This document shows positions 1 to 6,258 of a DNA stretch of 7,809 nucleotides, one piece after another. Position numbers and translations under genes: made by a program. Origin of the DNA: an uncultured Collinsella sp. (GTDB taxonomy: Bacteria > Actinomycetota > Coriobacteriia > Coriobacteriales > Coriobacteriaceae); assembly GCA_902491415.1 (NCBI GenBank), contig CABUHP010000071.1, positions 1-7,809 of the forward strand, given 5' to 3'. How positions within the stretch are numbered: the stretch's first letter is position 1; each line of letters starts with the position of its first letter. The notes under the pieces were generated by a model, which made no database searches, was not told where the DNA came from, and saw only the letters and a list, made by a program, of their open reading frames with translations.

Positions 1-250
1 CATGGACGTGGCGTCCGCTCATACCGAACATCTTGGGGATGGAGGGACCGGTGATGTCGGCATCGAGGACGCCGACCTTGTGGCCGTGACGGGCAAGCTC
101 GGTGGCGATGGCACCGGTGACAAACGACTTGCCGACACCGCCCTTGCCGGAAAGCACGGCGATGACGCGTTTGACCTCGGACAGCGTGTTCTCCTCAAAT
201 TGCGACGGCGACGTTTGTCCGCCGGCGGCCTGTGCGTGCTCGCAACCCAT
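1..250 (-). CDS. mrp: Mrp/ApbC-family P-loop ATPase (Fe-S carrier type), N-terminal part, cut by window edge
   Basis: The first 83 residues are visible; the rest lies beyond the left edge. A deviant Walker A motif, GKGGVGKS, sits at residues 35-42, followed by the Walker A'-type stretch [10 protein letters not shown] at 63-72. Together these are diagnostic of the Mrp/NBP35/ApbC branch of the MinD/ParA superfamily. Family members bind ATP and carry or scaffold iron-sulfur clusters for delivery to apoproteins in the cytoplasm. The C-terminal CxxC cluster ligands expected in the family are outside the window, so cluster binding cannot be confirmed. The N-terminus is a short polar leader with one Cys (residue 3) and no DUF59 domain, as in short Mrp proteins. 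The start is chosen because AAAGGAG lies 6 bases upstream of the ATG at 250 on the minus strand. A candidate promoter sits about 55 bases upstream of the ATG, so the gene is probably transcribed on its own as well as by read-through from the upstream LTA-synthase-like gene. Family assignment is firm; the specific client is unknown. Confidence 0.9.
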   Translation of the reverse strand, partial: MGCEHAQAAGGQTSPSQFEENTLSEVKRVIAVLSGKGGVGKSFVTGAIATELARHGHKVGVLDADITGPSIPKMFGMSGRHVH

Positions 251-272
251 GTATGACTCCTTTGTATATGTT

Positions 273-286
273 GGGGCCGGAGCCCC
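273..286 (-). promoter_or_regulatory. Small GC hairpin with UNCG-type loop in the mrp leader
   Basis: On the minus strand this reads GGGGC-TCCG-GCCCC: five G/C base pairs closing a C(UCCG)G tetraloop, which belongs to the exceptionally stable UNCG class. It lies between the candidate mrp promoter and the mrp ribosome-binding site, about 10 bases upstream of AAAGGAG. There is no T tract after it, so it is unlikely to be a terminator. It may protect the 5' end of the transcript or simply be a chance GC-rich fold; a role is inference only. Confidence 0.35.
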
Positions 287-305
287 GTGATGTGACACGA
301 GCGTC

Positions 306-335
306 ATTGTACCCTCGTTTGCGAGCGGGAGTCAT
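306..335 (-). promoter_or_regulatory. Candidate sigma-70-type promoter for mrp
   Basis: On the minus strand, ATGACT (335-330, four of six matches to TTGACA) is followed after 18 bases by TACAAT (311-306, five of six matches to TATAAT). A transcript would start near 299 and have a leader of about 50 bases before the mrp ATG. The spacer contains a short inverted repeat, CTCG-TTTG-CGAG (314-325), which might be an operator half-site pair but is too short to weigh much. Prediction is by eye only. Confidence 0.45.
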
Positions 336-346
336 TTGCGATGCAT

Positions 347-381
347 TTGGGCCGAGCGTGCTTGCAATACGATGGGCCCAA
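347..381 (-). terminator. Weak inverted repeat after the LTA-synthase-like gene, possible terminator
   Basis: TTGGGCC (347-353) and GGCCCAA (375-381) form a perfect 7-bp inverted repeat with a 21-base loop, starting about 15 bases past the stop codon of the leftward gene. An alternative shorter stem, GCCCA/TGGGC (376-380 with 387-391), overlaps it and the two are mutually exclusive. Neither is followed by a T run in the leftward direction, so intrinsic termination is uncertain and read-through into mrp is possible. Confidence 0.25.
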
Positions 382-395
382 GCGAATGGGCGGGC

Positions 396-2549
396 TTACT
401 GAACTTTGCTGGCGAACTCGAGGTATTGCATGCGCTGCAGCTTGTCGATCGTCGAGGTGTATGGGCTGTCTTCAGATTCCAAGTTGTAGCGCAGCCCGTC
501 GGCACCGAGATAGCCGGCGACATTGATGGTGGGCACATCTGACCTTGTTGCAAGCAGGGCCTTTTGATAGTCGGTGAGCGGGGCGCCGATCTTATTAAGG
601 GTAATGGCTGCAATCTCATTTGCCCCGACGGTGTCGTAGACGTTGAGCTCGGTATTGCCGGCGATTTCATAGTTAGCCCAGACGAAATAGGTTGACTGAT
701 AGACACGGAAAGCGTGGCTTGCCGTATCTTCCTGAGGGTACAGCTCGTCGTTGAGAGTCGTTGCGGCGCTCGGCTGATGGTCGCCAAAAAAGACAAGAAC
801 AACCGGTCTGCCGATATTGCGGAGCTCGTTGATAAAGTACTCGAGGTCCCGGTCGGATGCGTTGATGCAGGTAAGATAGGTGTTGAGCGCGCTATTGGCA
901 CCCTCGCTGGCTCCCTCGACCCAATAGTTTGTCAGCTCTTCGGCGGGAACGGTGCCATAGTCGTAGCCGCCGTGATTTTGCATCGTGACGTCAAAGATGA
1001 ACTGCGGAGCTTCGTCGGTTCTAAGCAGGTCGAGTATCTTGTCGTAGGTGGCGTAGTCGCATACGCCGGCATGGTAACAGGGCGCACCTTCGAAATCGCC
1101 GATTGAAAGAAAGTCTCCAAAGCCCAGCTGCTGATAGATCTTATCTCGATGGTAGTTGACGGGGTTTTGCGGGTGCATAGCGGTAGCGGTATACCCAAGC
1201 TCTTTAAGGTCCTTTGCCAGGCTGTTGACGCCATTCATCTGATACAGCTGATAGGGGATCTTGCCTAATCCGACAAAGGCCGTTGTCGCTCCGGTCAAAA
1301 ATTCGAATTCGGAGTTTGCCGTTCCGCCACCGGTGACCGAAGCGAGCATGGTGCCGCGAACAAGTGTGTCGGGAAGCGAGTTGTAGAATGCGGGGCCGGT
1401 GTACCCGGCCGCCTGGAGCTGCTCAAAGCACGAAAGGTCGCTAAAACTCTCGTTCATGACGGCAACAATCGTCGGCTTGATTTCATTGAACTGGGCAACG
1501 GCAGCCGCGCGCTGCTCGCTCGAGCCATACGTGCTGTCGTAGGCGGCGGCGAGCTCCTGCTCGATGCTCTGCGCCTCATCGGGCGTATAGCCTTCGGGCT
1601 TCTCAATGGGCAACTCGTTGACCATTTCGGTGAACGAAGTGATAAAACCCTGAGACGTATATGTGGTGATGGGCTGCCAACGGTCAAATTCAAAATCCAG
1701 CGCCTGCTCCAAGTCGATGCTGGAAAAGCCTGAGAGCCCCACAACGGTCACTAGCAGAAAAGCGCAGAGGTTAGCGGCGATTGCGGGGAAGACATGGGTG
1801 GGCGTACGGAGCTTTCGCGGTCGGATAAGCGAAAGAAGCCCCAGGGAAATCTCCAGCAGGGCGAGAGAGGTTACGATTCCGGCGGTAAAGGTAAACTCGT
1901 ATCCCTCGCTCACTTCCATTGCGGTGCCAAGGGCCAAGATATCGCTTGGCAGGATGGCTTCGCCTTTAAACGTTATGACGAAGTGCTCGGCAATGCCAAG
2001 GATGCAACAGGCGACGGGCACGAGGGCCATGACGCCTCCATGACGCTGTCCCAGCAAATAAAGGGAGAGCAGAACCGTCGCGAGCAGCCCGACGGAAAAC
2101 CCGAATGAGTTGGCGGGAATGCGATAGAACGTTTCGTTACAGGCAATTTCGAGTGAAACGAACGAGAGCGCTGAAACAGCGGCGATGACAAGGATGTCAC
2201 GGCAAATACAGGCAACCGTTCCCGTCGCAAGATCGGTTTGGTCGATAAGTCCCGAAACCAAGGGTTCGACAAGAAGTATGACGGCGGCAGCACCGAGCGC
2301 CGAATAAGAAAGGACCCATAGGGAACTGTCCTCATTTACGAGCAATTGATTCGTAATCCATGCAGCTACCACGCCGAGCGGGATGAGGAGCGTCGCGCAC
2401 CAAAAGACGCGGGCAATGGGCGGCTTTTCATTGTGTTTGATTGAAAAATACACGCGCACGACGACGGTGGCCACGATAAGGACGGCGATGAATATGGGCA
2501 GATTGGCCATGTCGCTCGAAGTGATTTCAAGGGGGATATCTTCGGTCAT
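396..2549 (-). CDS. LTA synthase family protein (membrane phosphoglycerol transferase-type, sulfatase fold)
   Basis: The protein has 717 residues. The N-terminal half has about eight hydrophobic helices (near 17-35, 48-66, 77-102, 113-136, 149-167, 171-194, 221-242, 252-275). A polar linker (276-358) leads to an extracellular sulfatase/alkaline-phosphatase-fold domain. The domain carries the expected LtaS-type active-site pattern: MNESF with metal-ligand Glu367, GGGTANSEFE with the probable nucleophile Thr410, YHRD with Arg468, MQNHGGYD with His526, and FFGDHQPS with Asp590 and His591. Family enzymes transfer glycerol phosphate from phosphatidylglycerol to a lipid-anchored polymer at the outer membrane face. 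Substrate and product here are inferred; a related glycopolymer-modifying transferase is the main alternative. The start at 2549 is preferred over an in-frame ATG at 2624 because AGAGGA lies 6 bases before it, and the longer form would run through the upstream dyad. Canonical LtaS has about five helices, so this membrane half is larger than usual. The gene diverges from uvrA; mrp follows in the same direction after 145 bp. Confidence 0.9.
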   Translation of the reverse strand: MTEDIPLEITSSDMANLPIFIAVLIVATVVVRVYFSIKHNEKPPIARVFWCATLLIPLGVVAAWITNQLLVNEDSSLWVLSYSALGAAAVILLVEPLVSGLIDQTDLATGTVACICRDILVIAAVSALSFVSLEIACNETFYRIPANSFGFSVGLLATVLLSLYLLGQRHGGVMALVPVACCILGIAEHFVITFKGEAILPSDILALGTAMEVSEGYEFTFTAGIVTSLALLEISLGLLSLIRPRKLRTPTHVFPAIAANLCAFLLVTVVGLSGFSSIDLEQALDFEFDRWQPITTYTSQGFITSFTEMVNELPIEKPEGYTPDEAQSIEQELAAAYDSTYGSSEQRAAAVAQFNEIKPTIVAVMNESFSDLSCFEQLQAAGYTGPAFYNSLPDTLVRGTMLASVTGGGTANSEFEFLTGATTAFVGLGKIPYQLYQMNGVNSLAKDLKELGYTATAMHPQNPVNYHRDKIYQQLGFGDFLSIGDFEGAPCYHAGVCDYATYDKILDLLRTDEAPQFIFDVTMQNHGGYDYGTVPAEELTNYWVEGASEGANSALNTYLTCINASDRDLEYFINELRNIGRPVVLVFFGDHQPSAATTLNDELYPQEDTASHAFRVYQSTYFVWANYEIAGNTELNVYDTVGANEIAAITLNKIGAPLTDYQKALLATRSDVPTINVAGYLGADGLRYNLESEDSPYTSTIDKLQRMQYLEFASKVQ

Positions 2550-2561
2550 GGACGTTCCTCT

Positions 2562-2599
2562 GTTACAGCAAACTAAGTTCAGTATTAGATTACTGTAAC
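2562..2599. promoter_or_regulatory. 38-bp imperfect dyad in the leader of the LTA-synthase-like gene
   Basis: Positions 2562-2576 pair with 2585-2599 at 13 of 15 positions, closing an 8-base loop. The outer arms GTTACAG and CTGTAAC are perfect, and mismatches occur only at 2569/2592 and 2572/2589. The element is AT-rich against a GC-rich background. Its edge directly abuts the AGAGGA ribosome-binding site (2561-2556 on the minus strand) of the leftward gene. It could be a repressor operator, or a leader RNA hairpin that affects ribosome access. No T tract follows it in the leftward direction, so a terminator reading is disfavoured. I could not identify a convincing promoter for the leftward gene around it. 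Confidence 0.55.
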
Positions 2600-2667
2600 C
2601 TCTCCACGGTATTTCGAGAAACAAAGCACCCGATACGCAAAGCTAAAGGTCTGCGAATCTTGTATTA

Positions 2668-2681
2668 CGAACATCTGTGCG
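2668..2681 (+). promoter_or_regulatory. Probable LexA/DinR (SOS) box upstream of uvrA
   Basis: CGAACATCTGTGCG matches the Gram-positive LexA consensus CGAACRNRYGTTYG at 12 of 14 positions, with one half-site (CGAAC) perfect. It lies 61 bases before the uvrA start. uvrA is a classic SOS gene in many bacteria, which supports the assignment. Two candidate -10 elements lie just downstream: TAAACT (2694-2699) and TATGAT (2709-2714, five of six to TATAAT). Neither has a good -35. With TAAACT the box would cover the -35 position, a normal place for repression. Confidence 0.5.
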
Positions 2682-2724
2682 CGTCGAGTGCGCTAAACTC
2701 ATCGGCAGTATGATTCGATGCAAT

Positions 2725-2742
2725 AGGAGGCAAGGAGCTTCC
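2725..2742 (+). promoter_or_regulatory. Tandem ribosome-binding sites that fix the uvrA start
   Basis: Two purine-rich Shine-Dalgarno sequences lie in tandem: AGGAGG at 2725-2730 and AAGGAG at 2732-2737, the second 5 bases before the ATG at 2743. The near copy has the better spacing; the far one is 12 bases away. An in-frame GTG at 2677 has no such site and lies inside the SOS box, so it is not the start. Confidence 0.7.
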
Positions 2743-5622
2743 ATGTCTGATTCTTCTATCGTTATTCGCGGCGCTCGTGAGCACAACCTCCGCGATATCG
2801 ATGTTTCCATTCCGCGTGACCAACTCGTGGTCATTACCGGTCTTTCTGGCTCGGGCAAGAGCTCGCTGGCATTTGACACTATCTATGCCGAGGGCCAGCG
2901 TCGATACGTCGAGAGCCTTTCGAGCTATGCGCGCCAGTTCTTGGGCCAGATGGACAAACCCGACTTGGATTCAATCGACGGCCTTTCGCCGGCGGTGTCG
3001 ATCGACCAAAAGACGACGTCTAAAAACCCTCGCTCGACGGTTGGCACCGTAACCGAGATTTATGACTATCTGCGCCTGCTGTTCGCCCGTGTGGGCACCC
3101 CGCACTGTCCCGAATGCGGCCGCGTCATTGAGCGCCAGACGACCGACCAGGTTGCCGACAAGGTCTTGGCGGCGGGGGAGGGCCGCCGCGCGTTTGTGCT
3201 GGCACCGGTGGTGCGCGGGCGAAAAGGCGAGTACTCCAAACTGTTTGAGGACCTTCGCGCCGAGGGCTTTAGCCGCGTGCGTGTCGACGGTGAAGTGCGC
3301 TCGCTCGACGATCCGATCGATCTGGACAAGAAGTTCAAGCACGATATCGAGGTCGTGGTCGATCGCATCGTGATCCGTGAGAACTCTCTGGGCCGTATAG
3401 CCGAGTCTGTTGAGCAGGCGACCGCGCTGGCTCACGGCAATGTAAACGTGTACATGCTGCCCGATCGTGATGCTCCCGAGGGGACCGAGGGCGAGCTGCT
3501 GGAGTATTCGTTAGCCTTGGCGTGCCCGGAGCATGGTCACTCCATTGACGATCTTCAACCGCGTGATTTTTCGTTCAACGCTCCCTATGGCGCATGTCCT
3601 GAGTGCGACGGCCTGGGCTTTAAGAAAACCGTTGATGCCGAGGCGCTGATCGAGGACCCCTCGAAGTCCATTGCCGACGGAGTCTTTGGTAGTCTGTTCG
3701 GCAATTCGAACTACTATCCGCAGATTTTTGCTGCGGTCTGCAAACACTTTAAGGTGAGCGCCGATACGCCGTGGGAGGACTTGCCTCCTCGCGTGCGTCG
3801 TGCATTCTTGGATGGCCTGGGCGATACGAAGATCTCGGTCGACTACCAAAAGCTCGACGGACGTCGCAGCCAGTGGGATACCAAGTTTTCGGGCGTTCGC
3901 AACATCCTGTACGAACGCTATACCGAGACGACGAACGAGAACACCAAGGCGCGCCTGGAGAAGTACATTCGCGAGGAGCCGTGCTCGAGCTGCCACGGCG
4001 CTCGTTTGCGCCCTGAGATGCTCGCCGTCACCGTGGGCGGCAAGTCCATTTACGAGGTTTGTTGCCTGTCGTGCCGTGAATCGCTCGAGTTTTTTGAGGG
4101 CCTGGAACTCACCGAGCGCCAACAGTTTATCGGCGGCCGTATCGTCAAGGAAATCCTGGAGCGCTTGCGTTTTCTGGTCGATGTTGGACTCGACTATCTG
4201 ACGCTCGATCGTGCCTCGGCGACGCTTTCCGGTGGCGAGGCGCAGCGTATTCGCCTGGCAACGCAGATCGGCGCGGGTCTCATGGGCGTGCTCTATATTC
4301 TGGACGAGCCCTCGATCGGTCTTCATCAGCGTGACAACGAGCGCTTGATCAAGACGCTCGAGCGCCTGCGCGATATCGGCAATACCGTTATCGTCGTCGA
4401 ACACGACGAGGATACAATTCGTGCCGCCGATTACGTGATCGACATGGGGCCCGGCGCCGGCGTCAACGGCGGACACGTAGTCGCGGCGGGAACGCCTGCC
4501 GATATCATGGCGTGTCCTGAGTCGATGACGGGCGCTTATCTGACCGGCAAACGAATGATCCGGGTGCCTGATGAACGGCGCAAGCCCGGTCGCGGCTGCC
4601 TTAAAATTACGGGCGCTCGAGCCAACAACCTCAAAAACGTTACTGCCAAGATCGAGTTTGGTACGCTTACGGTTGTTACCGGCGTGTCAGGATCGGGCAA
4701 GAGCTCCCTGGTTACCGATACCATTGCGCCTGCCCTTACGAATGCCATTCACCGTTCGACGCGCCCTGTGGGTCCATATAAGAAAATCGAGGGCATCGAG
4801 TGTATCGATAAGGTTATCGATATCGACCAGTCGCCGATTGGCCGCACGCCGCGTTCCAACCCTGCTACCTATATCGGCCTGTGGGATGATCTTCGCGCGC
4901 TGTTTGCGAGTACGCCGGAGTCGAAGGCGCGCGGCTACTCGCCGGGTCGTTTCTCCTTTAATGTGAGTGGCGGGCGCTGTGAGGCGTGCAAGGGCGACGG
5001 GCAGATCAAGATCGAGATGCACTTCCTTCCCGATATCTACGTTCCCTGCGAAGTTTGCGGCGGCAAACGCTACAACCGCGAGACACTCGAGGTCACCTAC
5101 CGTGGCAAGACCATCTCGGACGTGCTTGAAATGAGTGTCACCGAGGCGCTGGCCTTCTTTGGGAATATCCCGCAGATTAAGCGCAAGCTCCAAACGCTGT
5201 ACGATGTAGGCTTGGGCTACGTGAGCCTGGGCCAGCCCGCCACGACGCTCTCGGGCGGCGAGGCGCAGCGTGTGAAGCTCGCCAAGGAGCTTCATCGACG
5301 CCAGACGGGCAAGACGTTCTATATTTTGGACGAGCCGACGACCGGCCTTCATTTTGAGGACGTCCGCCAGCTGCTCGATGTGCTGCAGCGCTTGGTCGAT
5401 GCGGGCAACACGGTGCTGGTGATTGAGCACAACCTTGATGTCATCAAGGTTGCCGATCGTCTGATCGATATGGGTCCCGAGGGCGGTAACGGCGGCGGAA
5501 CCGTTGTGGTTTCGGGCACACCGGAGCAGGTTGCGGACTGTCCGCAGAGTTATACGGGCAAGTTTTTGGCGCCGTTGCTCAGGCGTGACCGGGAGCGTCA
5601 GGCTCAACTTGATGCTCAATAA
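2743..5622 (+). CDS. uvrA: Excinuclease ABC subunit A (UvrA)
   Basis: This is a full-length UvrA of 959 residues, the damage-recognition ATPase of nucleotide excision repair, which loads UvrB at lesions in the cytoplasm. Two ABC modules are visible. The first has Walker [10 protein letters not shown] at 33-41, signature LSGGEAQR at 495-502, and Walker B ILDEPS at 519-524. The second has Walker [10 protein letters not shown] at 647-655, signature LSGGEAQR at 836-843, and Walker B ILDEPT at 861-866. Cysteine pairs at 122/125, 285/288 and 415/418 lie in the first half. The C-terminal zinc module has Cys746, Cys749, Cys769 and Cys772. In the first zinc module, the expected CxxC is C-P-E-H (Cys261, His264), a change also seen in actinobacterial UvrA as I recall it. 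The start at 2743 follows tandem ribosome-binding sites. A probable SOS box lies upstream and a strong hairpin follows the TAA stop. It appears monocistronic; uvrB and uvrC are not in the window. Confidence 0.98.
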   Translation: MSDSSIVIRGAREHNLRDIDVSIPRDQLVVITGLSGSGKSSLAFDTIYAEGQRRYVESLSSYARQFLGQMDKPDLDSIDGLSPAVSIDQKTTSKNPRSTVGTVTEIYDYLRLLFARVGTPHCPECGRVIERQTTDQVADKVLAAGEGRRAFVLAPVVRGRKGEYSKLFEDLRAEGFSRVRVDGEVRSLDDPIDLDKKFKHDIEVVVDRIVIRENSLGRIAESVEQATALAHGNVNVYMLPDRDAPEGTEGELLEYSLALACPEHGHSIDDLQPRDFSFNAPYGACPECDGLGFKKTVDAEALIEDPSKSIADGVFGSLFGNSNYYPQIFAAVCKHFKVSADTPWEDLPPRVRRAFLDGLGDTKISVDYQKLDGRRSQWDTKFSGVRNILYERYTETTNENTKARLEKYIREEPCSSCHGARLRPEMLAVTVGGKSIYEVCCLSCRESLEFFEGLELTERQQFIGGRIVKEILERLRFLVDVGLDYLTLDRASATLSGGEAQRIRLATQIGAGLMGVLYILDEPSIGLHQRDNERLIKTLERLRDIGNTVIVVEHDEDTIRAADYVIDMGPGAGVNGGHVVAAGTPADIMACPESMTGAYLTGKRMIRVPDERRKPGRGCLKITGARANNLKNVTAKIEFGTLTVVTGVSGSGKSSLVTDTIAPALTNAIHRSTRPVGPYKKIEGIECIDKVIDIDQSPIGRTPRSNPATYIGLWDDLRALFASTPESKARGYSPGRFSFNVSGGRCEACKGDGQIKIEMHFLPDIYVPCEVCGGKRYNRETLEVTYRGKTISDVLEMSVTEALAFFGNIPQIKRKLQTLYDVGLGYVSLGQPATTLSGGEAQRVKLAKELHRRQTGKTFYILDEPTTGLHFEDVRQLLDVLQRLVDAGNTVLVIEHNLDVIKVADRLIDMGPEGGNGGGTVVVSGTPEQVADCPQSYTGKFLAPLLRRDRERQAQLDAQ

Positions 5623-5642
5623 ATAGGCGATTCAGTTTATGG

Positions 5643-5673
5643 GCGCCATCGACTCCTTGTGATTCGATGGCGC
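5643..5673 (+). terminator. Hairpin after uvrA, likely transcript end
   Basis: GCGCCATCGA (5643-5652) and TCGATGGCGC (5664-5673) form a perfect 10-bp stem around an 11-base loop, starting 20 bases after the uvrA stop. Two G-T wobble pairs (5641-5642 with 5674-5675) could extend it. The position suits a terminator, but the downstream sequence (TTGCTGTGCC) is not a real T tract. It may need assistance, or it may act as a 3'-end stabiliser. Confidence 0.6.
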
Positions 5674-5686
5674 TTGCTGTGCCGAA

Positions 5687-5717
5687 GTGACGTATGCAGC
5701 CGAATTGGACATATACT
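5687..5717 (+). promoter_or_regulatory. Candidate promoter for the ybaK-murJ operon
   Basis: TATACT (5712-5717) matches TATAAT at five of six positions. GTGACG (5687-5692) matches TTGACA at four of six, with a longish 19-base spacer. Transcription would start near 5724, giving a leader of about 30 bases before the ATG at 5755. The site lies just past the uvrA hairpin, as expected for the start of a new unit. Confidence 0.4.
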
Positions 5718-5754
5718 TAATCCTTGCGTCCGAATGCGAGGGAAAGGATATGTC

Positions 5755-6255
5755 ATGGCAAAGGCTGTAAAGACGCCAAAAACCAATGCGATGCGCGAGC
5801 TGGAAAGCGCCGGCATTTCCTATGTTCTACATACGTACGAAGACGATGGTGATGAGTCGGTGGGCCTGGGGGTCGCGATTTCGGAGCAGCTTGGCGAGGA
5901 GCCCGGTCAAGGATTTAAGACCTTGGTCTGCGTGACGCCGTCCAACGACCATGTCGTGTGCTGCATCCCTGTTGCCGATGAGCTCGATCTAAAGTCCGCC
6001 GCGCGTGCCGCGGGGGAGAAGTCCTTGGTTATGATGCATGTGAAGGATTTGCTTGCGGCGACTGGCTACGTTCGCGGCGGCTGCAGCCCGGTCGGTATGA
6101 AAAAACGCTACCGGACGCTCATTGATGAGACGTGTGTCCTTTGGGATACCATTTTTATTTCGGGAGGCAAGCGTGGTTATCAGCTCGAGCTTGCACCCGA
6201 TGATTTAATTGCATTTTGCGGGGCGACGGTTGCCGCGATTACGAGAGAGGACTGA
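5755..6255 (+). CDS. ybaK: YbaK/EbsC-family aminoacyl-tRNA deacylase (Cys-tRNA(Pro)/Cys-tRNA(Cys) type)
   Basis: The 166-residue protein is the usual length for the single-domain YbaK/EbsC family. Family enzymes hydrolyse Cys-tRNA(Pro) that ProRS makes by mischarging, preventing Cys-for-Pro errors; they act in the cytoplasm, often next to ProRS. Visible hallmarks are an N-terminal KTNAMRELESAGISY helix-strand start, the FKTLV stretch with the family's key lysine at residue 55, and the signature GYVRGGCSPVGMKK at 104-117. The latter separates YbaK from plain ProX or INS editing domains. The start at 5755 has AAAGGA 6 bases upstream. An overlapping ATG at 5750 is out of frame and stops after six codons, and an in-frame ATG at 5659 lies inside the uvrA terminator hairpin. 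murJ begins 3 bp after the stop, and the murJ ribosome-binding site lies in the last codons of this gene, so the two are probably co-transcribed. Substrate specificity within the family is inferred. Confidence 0.93.
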   Translation: MAKAVKTPKTNAMRELESAGISYVLHTYEDDGDESVGLGVAISEQLGEEPGQGFKTLVCVTPSNDHVVCCIPVADELDLKSAARAAGEKSLVMMHVKDLLAATGYVRGGCSPVGMKKRYRTLIDETCVLWDTIFISGGKRGYQLELAPDDLIAFCGATVAAITRED

Positions 6256-6258
6256 GCG

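Noticed and set aside
2550..2624. N-terminal extension of the LTA-synthase-like protein from an ATG at 2624
   Set aside because: It would translate through the 38-bp dyad and lacks a good ribosome-binding site, while AGAGGA precedes the ATG at 2549.
2677..2693. Direct repeat GTGCGC spaced by 11 bp upstream of uvrA
   Set aside because: Only 6 bp per copy in GC-rich DNA and partly inside the SOS box; easily chance.
2677..2742. N-terminal extension of UvrA from a GTG at 2677
   Set aside because: The 22 extra residues do not resemble UvrA, the GTG falls inside the probable SOS box, and strong ribosome-binding sites precede the ATG at 2743.
3511..4476. Long open frame of 321 codons antisense to uvrA
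   Set aside because: It lies wholly opposite a well-supported uvrA, has no recognisable domain, and its composition is typical of the complement of a GC-biased gene.
4687..5619. Second long antisense frame of 310 codons opposite the uvrA 3' half
   Set aside because: Same reasoning: it mirrors the codon bias of uvrA and shows no family motif or convincing ribosome-binding site.
5659..5754. N-terminal extension of YbaK from an ATG at 5659
   Set aside because: It begins inside the uvrA terminator hairpin and has no ribosome-binding site; the ATG at 5755 has AAAGGA at good spacing.
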